Positions 61,750 to 64,000 of a DNA stretch of 64,000 nucleotides are shown in pieces (positions within the stretch are counted from its first letter, which is position 1; every line of letters begins with the position of its first letter). This DNA comes from Lancefieldella rimae ATCC 49626 (GTDB taxonomy: Bacteria > Actinomycetota > Coriobacteriia > Coriobacteriales > Atopobiaceae), in assembly GCF_000174015.1 (NCBI RefSeq), contig NZ_ACFE01000001.1:310001-374000 (forward strand), written 5' to 3'. Both the position numbers and the translations under genes were made by a program. Below the pieces are notes generated by a model, which had not been told where the DNA came from, did no database searches, and saw only the letters and a program-made list of their open reading frames with translations.

Positions 61750-63167
61750 CAAAAAACACCTTCTTGTGCTGCAAGCTCGCTCACATAGTGCTTAAACGTC
61801 CGACCGCGCTCTGCCATATTGGAGAACTCATCGAACGAAGAGCATGCCGGAGAAAGCAGGACGACGTCTCCTGCCATCGCTCTTTTTGTCGCCGCCTCAA
61901 AAGCTTCTTTCATGTGAGGGGCACTCACGACATGAAGATCGGAGTGCTGTTTTGTCTTTTCTACCTCAAGCGCTTCGGCAATCCGTGGACCGGCGGCACC
62001 GTAACATATTGCCGTTTTACAGCTCCTATTCACCGCCGCTGCAAGTGAGCCAAGGTCTGTCCCCTTATCATGGCCTCCCAAAAGAAGCACCACGCCTCGC
62101 GTGGGAAAGGCGGTAAGCGACTTCTCAACCGCGTCGGTGTTTGTCGCTTTTGAATCGTTGACGTACAGTACGCCTGAAACTTCCCTGACCGGCTCAATTC
62201 TATGCTCAAGCGCCTCAAAGTCGAGAAGCGCGTGGCGCACGGAAACGGGATCGACGCCCGCCTCAAGAGCCAAAGCAGATGCGGCAAGCGCATTCAAAGC
62301 GTTGTGTAGCCCGTGAATCTTTAGGTCAGCCGCACGTATAAGCTCTGTCTCCTTGCCCGAACGCCTGACCACAAGCACACCGTCTCGTATAAATGCAGCG
62401 TGTTCTGTCTTTGGATCTTCCGTGTTGAGATGGCATACGCGTATGTGCCGAGCTTCTAGGCGTTGGGCGCATGCACGGCAATACTCATCAAGATCTGATA
62501 CAACCGCCAAATCATGGATGTCAAAGTTCTCAAAAATTCTCTCTTTTGCCGCCGCATACGCCGCAAGAGTACCGTGCCACTCAAGATGGTCGGGGGTGAT
62601 ATTCAAAAGTGCGGCTGTTTTAGGATGCAGGCGGGCAATGGTAGCCAGCTGAAAACTTGAGAGTTCCGCCACAAACCACTCATCGGGTGTGCGGCTCGAA
62701 AGTTCATCGGTAATGGTGCGGCCAATATTTCCAACTGAAATGGCCTTTTGCCCTGCGGTCTGCAAGATTTTTGTCACTAAGGTAGTTGTGGTGGTCTTAC
62801 CGTTGGTTCCCGTAATGGCAATCCATTTTTCCGGACTTTCCCGAAACGCAAACTCAGGCTCACCGATAATCTCTTGCGAATGTGCTGCGGCAGACAAAAA
62901 GAGTGCTGAGGTATCAGGAACACCGGGAGAGGCTATACAAAGCGAATACGTACCGCACACCTCATCGGTACCCGTAACAACATGCACTCCAAGCGCTTCA
63001 AACTCGGCGCACTTCTCGCCTTCGTGAGTTTGAGCACCGCCAAAAAGTGTAACGGAGTGCACACGAGAAGGACCTTGTGCCATCAGATAGGTGCAGACGG
63101 ACAGAGCAGTCTGTCCAAACCCGAGAACACAAACATCTCCAAGTGTTTTAGATACCTGCGGCTCCAT
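61749..63167 (-). CDS. murD: UDP-N-acetylmuramoyl-L-alanine--D-glutamate ligase
   Basis: The start MEPQVSKTLGDVCVLGFGQT at 63167 has GGGGGAGG nine bases upstream; the longer frame is rejected. The protein has WIAITGTNGKTTTTTLVTK (ATP site), NITPDHLEWHGTLAAYAAAKERIFEN and LYVNDSKATNTDAVEKSL. Length 472 residues. It lies 23 bp after mraY. Confidence 0.96.
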   Translation of the reverse strand: MEPQVSKTLGDVCVLGFGQTALSVCTYLMAQGPSRVHSVTLFGGAQTHEGEKCAEFEALGVHVVTGTDEVCGTYSLCIASPGVPDTSALFLSAAAHSQEIIGEPEFAFRESPEKWIAITGTNGKTTTTTLVTKILQTAGQKAISVGNIGRTITDELSSRTPDEWFVAELSSFQLATIARLHPKTAALLNITPDHLEWHGTLAAYAAAKERIFENFDIHDLAVVSDLDEYCRACAQRLEARHIRVCHLNTEDPKTEHAAFIRDGVLVVRRSGKETELIRAADLKIHGLHNALNALAASALALEAGVDPVSVRHALLDFEALEHRIEPVREVSGVLYVNDSKATNTDAVEKSLTAFPTRGVVLLLGGHDKGTDLGSLAAAVNRSCKTAICYGAAGPRIAEALEVEKTKQHSDLHVVSAPHMKEAFEAATKRAMAGDVVLLSPACSSFDEFSNMAERGRTFKHYVSELAAQEGVF

Positions 63168-63190
63168 AAGATATGCCTCCCCCAGCAAAT

Positions 63191-64000
63191 TTATCCGAGC
63201 TGAAAATAAAGAGCAAAACCAAGGGCGGCAAACGCACCGGAAACAATCCAAAACCGAATGACAACCTTTGTCTCGTTCCAACCGAGCTTCTCAAAATGGT
63301 GATGCAAAGGAGCCATCAAAAAAACTCGTTTACCGGTAAGCTTAAAACTTACCACCTGGATGATGACGGAAAGTGCCTCAATAATAAAGAGACCTCCCAT
63401 GACCAAAGAAGTTACCTCGGTTTTTGTAAGAACGGCAAGTGCGGCCAGCGCTGCTCCCCATGCAAGAGATCCGGTGTCTCCCATGAAAATGGACGCCGGG
63501 TAGCTGTTGAACCACAAAAAGCCGATACACGCGCCTGCAATGGCGGCGGCAAAAACGGCCAAGTTTATCTCGCCATACCGAAACGCCACGGCAGCCATAA
63601 CCAGCATGACCACCATGGTGCAGCCCCCCGCAAGACCGTCAAGCCCGTCGGTAAGGTTGACCGCATTGGAAAGTCCTGCCATAAGCAAAAAAACGAAGAA
63701 TATATAGAGCCACGGGATGTGAAGCGTGCCTTCTCCAAGCGGAATGATGGTAGAGAGGACTCCCAAATCAATACCAAAACCACCGGGAAACGAAATCACC
63801 GGTGAGATGCCAAGCACGTTGACCGCTAAAAGACAAAAACCGACGGAGATGGTTATAAGCCCCAGCATCTTCTGGGAGGGCGTAAGACCAAGGGATCGGC
63901 GATGTGCCACCGATTCAATGTCATCAAGCAGACCCAACGATCCGGTAAACAACATGGCTGCCACGGCCAAAATAAGATCGGTACTCCACGTTGCACAAAG
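63191..64000 (-). CDS. mraY: Phospho-N-acetylmuramoyl-pentapeptide transferase, 5' end cut by window edge
   Basis: The minus-strand frame is open through the window edge, giving the C-terminal 269 residues. MraY makes lipid I from UDP-MurNAc-pentapeptide and undecaprenyl phosphate. Motifs are LGLLDDIESVAHRRSLGLTPSQK (Asp-Asp site), AVNLTDGLDGLAGG, FMGDTGSLAWGAALAAL and the loop MAPLHHHFEKLGWNETKVVIRFWI. The HHH loop sets it apart from the WecA-type protein at 10634-11896. The N-terminal helices lie outside the window. Confidence 0.96.
   Translation of the reverse strand, partial: LCATWSTDLILAVAAMLFTGSLGLLDDIESVAHRRSLGLTPSQKMLGLITISVGFCLLAVNVLGISPVISFPGGFGIDLGVLSTIIPLGEGTLHIPWLYIFFVFLLMAGLSNAVNLTDGLDGLAGGCTMVVMLVMAAVAFRYGEINLAVFAAAIAGACIGFLWFNSYPASIFMGDTGSLAWGAALAALAVLTKTEVTSLVMGGLFIIEALSVIIQVVSFKLTGKRVFLMAPLHHHFEKLGWNETKVVIRFWIVSGAFAALGFALYFQLG

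Noticed and set aside
1-64000. GCGAGAAG as a Chi or KOPS element
   Set aside because: Copies are split evenly between strands in this window, whereas those elements are strongly oriented. A larger region would be needed to exclude it fully.

Overview
The window reads as chromosomal DNA of a Coriobacteriia-type actinobacterium, most likely an Atopobiaceae member (Lancefieldella/Atopobium/Olsenella-like). This is inferred from the medium GC content, Rho with a basic RGRPRK-rich N-terminal insertion, a dcw cluster without ftsA or murB followed by pgeF-yggS-sepF-yggT-divIVA, and the mix of leader RNAs and TTG/GTG starts. No sequence search could be run, so the taxon is an inference. Nothing looks like a prophage, plasmid or intact insertion sequence; this is densely packed core genome with short repeat-rich gaps.

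Layout. 1-1.8 kb: a cut-off membrane/exported protein and a lipoprotein. 1.9-10 kb (minus): rho, a double-winged-helix regulator, argS, a nicotinate phosphoribosyltransferase gene, a tail-anchored coiled-coil protein, a PflA-like radical SAM protein, tRNA-Ala(CGC) and a probable 6S RNA. 10.6-11.9 kb (plus): a WecA/TagO-type initiating transferase. 12-14.2 kb: a nested-hairpin repeat element, then infC-rpmI-rplT with a leader attenuator and an AUA start on infC, and tRNA-Leu(CAA). 14.3-20.8 kb (minus): a translationally coupled RecJ-helicase fusion, bifunctional RelA/SpoT, and a glyoxalase-II-like hydrolase with a Cys/His-rich head. 21-27.1 kb (minus): tgt, then aminotransferase-lysA-dapA-dapB-dapH (diaminopimelate/lysine, acetylase branch). 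27.3-40.6 kb: mostly plus-strand genes (exported EEP phosphatase/nuclease, DUF1858-DUF438-hemerythrin-PAS protein, MFS transporter, DEDD exonuclease, gltX, fused L-serine dehydratase, tRNA-Gln and tRNA-Glu, a large polytopic membrane protein), with one minus-strand M18 aminopeptidase. 40.7-49.1 kb: metK, a TetR regulator divergent from two YhgE/Pip membrane proteins, and the CCA-adding enzyme. 49.3-51.8 kb: a LexA-type box in front of a radical SAM/DUF4130 DNA-repair pair. 51.9-64 kb (minus): mraY-murD-ftsW-murG-murC-ftsQ-ftsZ-pgeF-yggS-sepF-yggT-divIVA.

Functionally the window is dominated by envelope building: lipid I/II synthesis and septation at the right end, meso-diaminopimelate supply in the middle, and a polyprenyl-phosphate glycan initiator at the left. 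Genome maintenance (RecJ-helicase, rSAM/DUF4130) and stress control (RelA, 6S RNA, Rho) make up a second group.

The most striking unexplained signal is the 9-mer GGCGAGAAG (core GCGAGAAG). I count at least 37 exact core copies by eye in 64 kb, where about 2 are expected, split evenly between strands, lying inside genes and in intergenic hairpins. That resembles the behaviour of DNA-uptake sequences and is the best candidate here for something undescribed.
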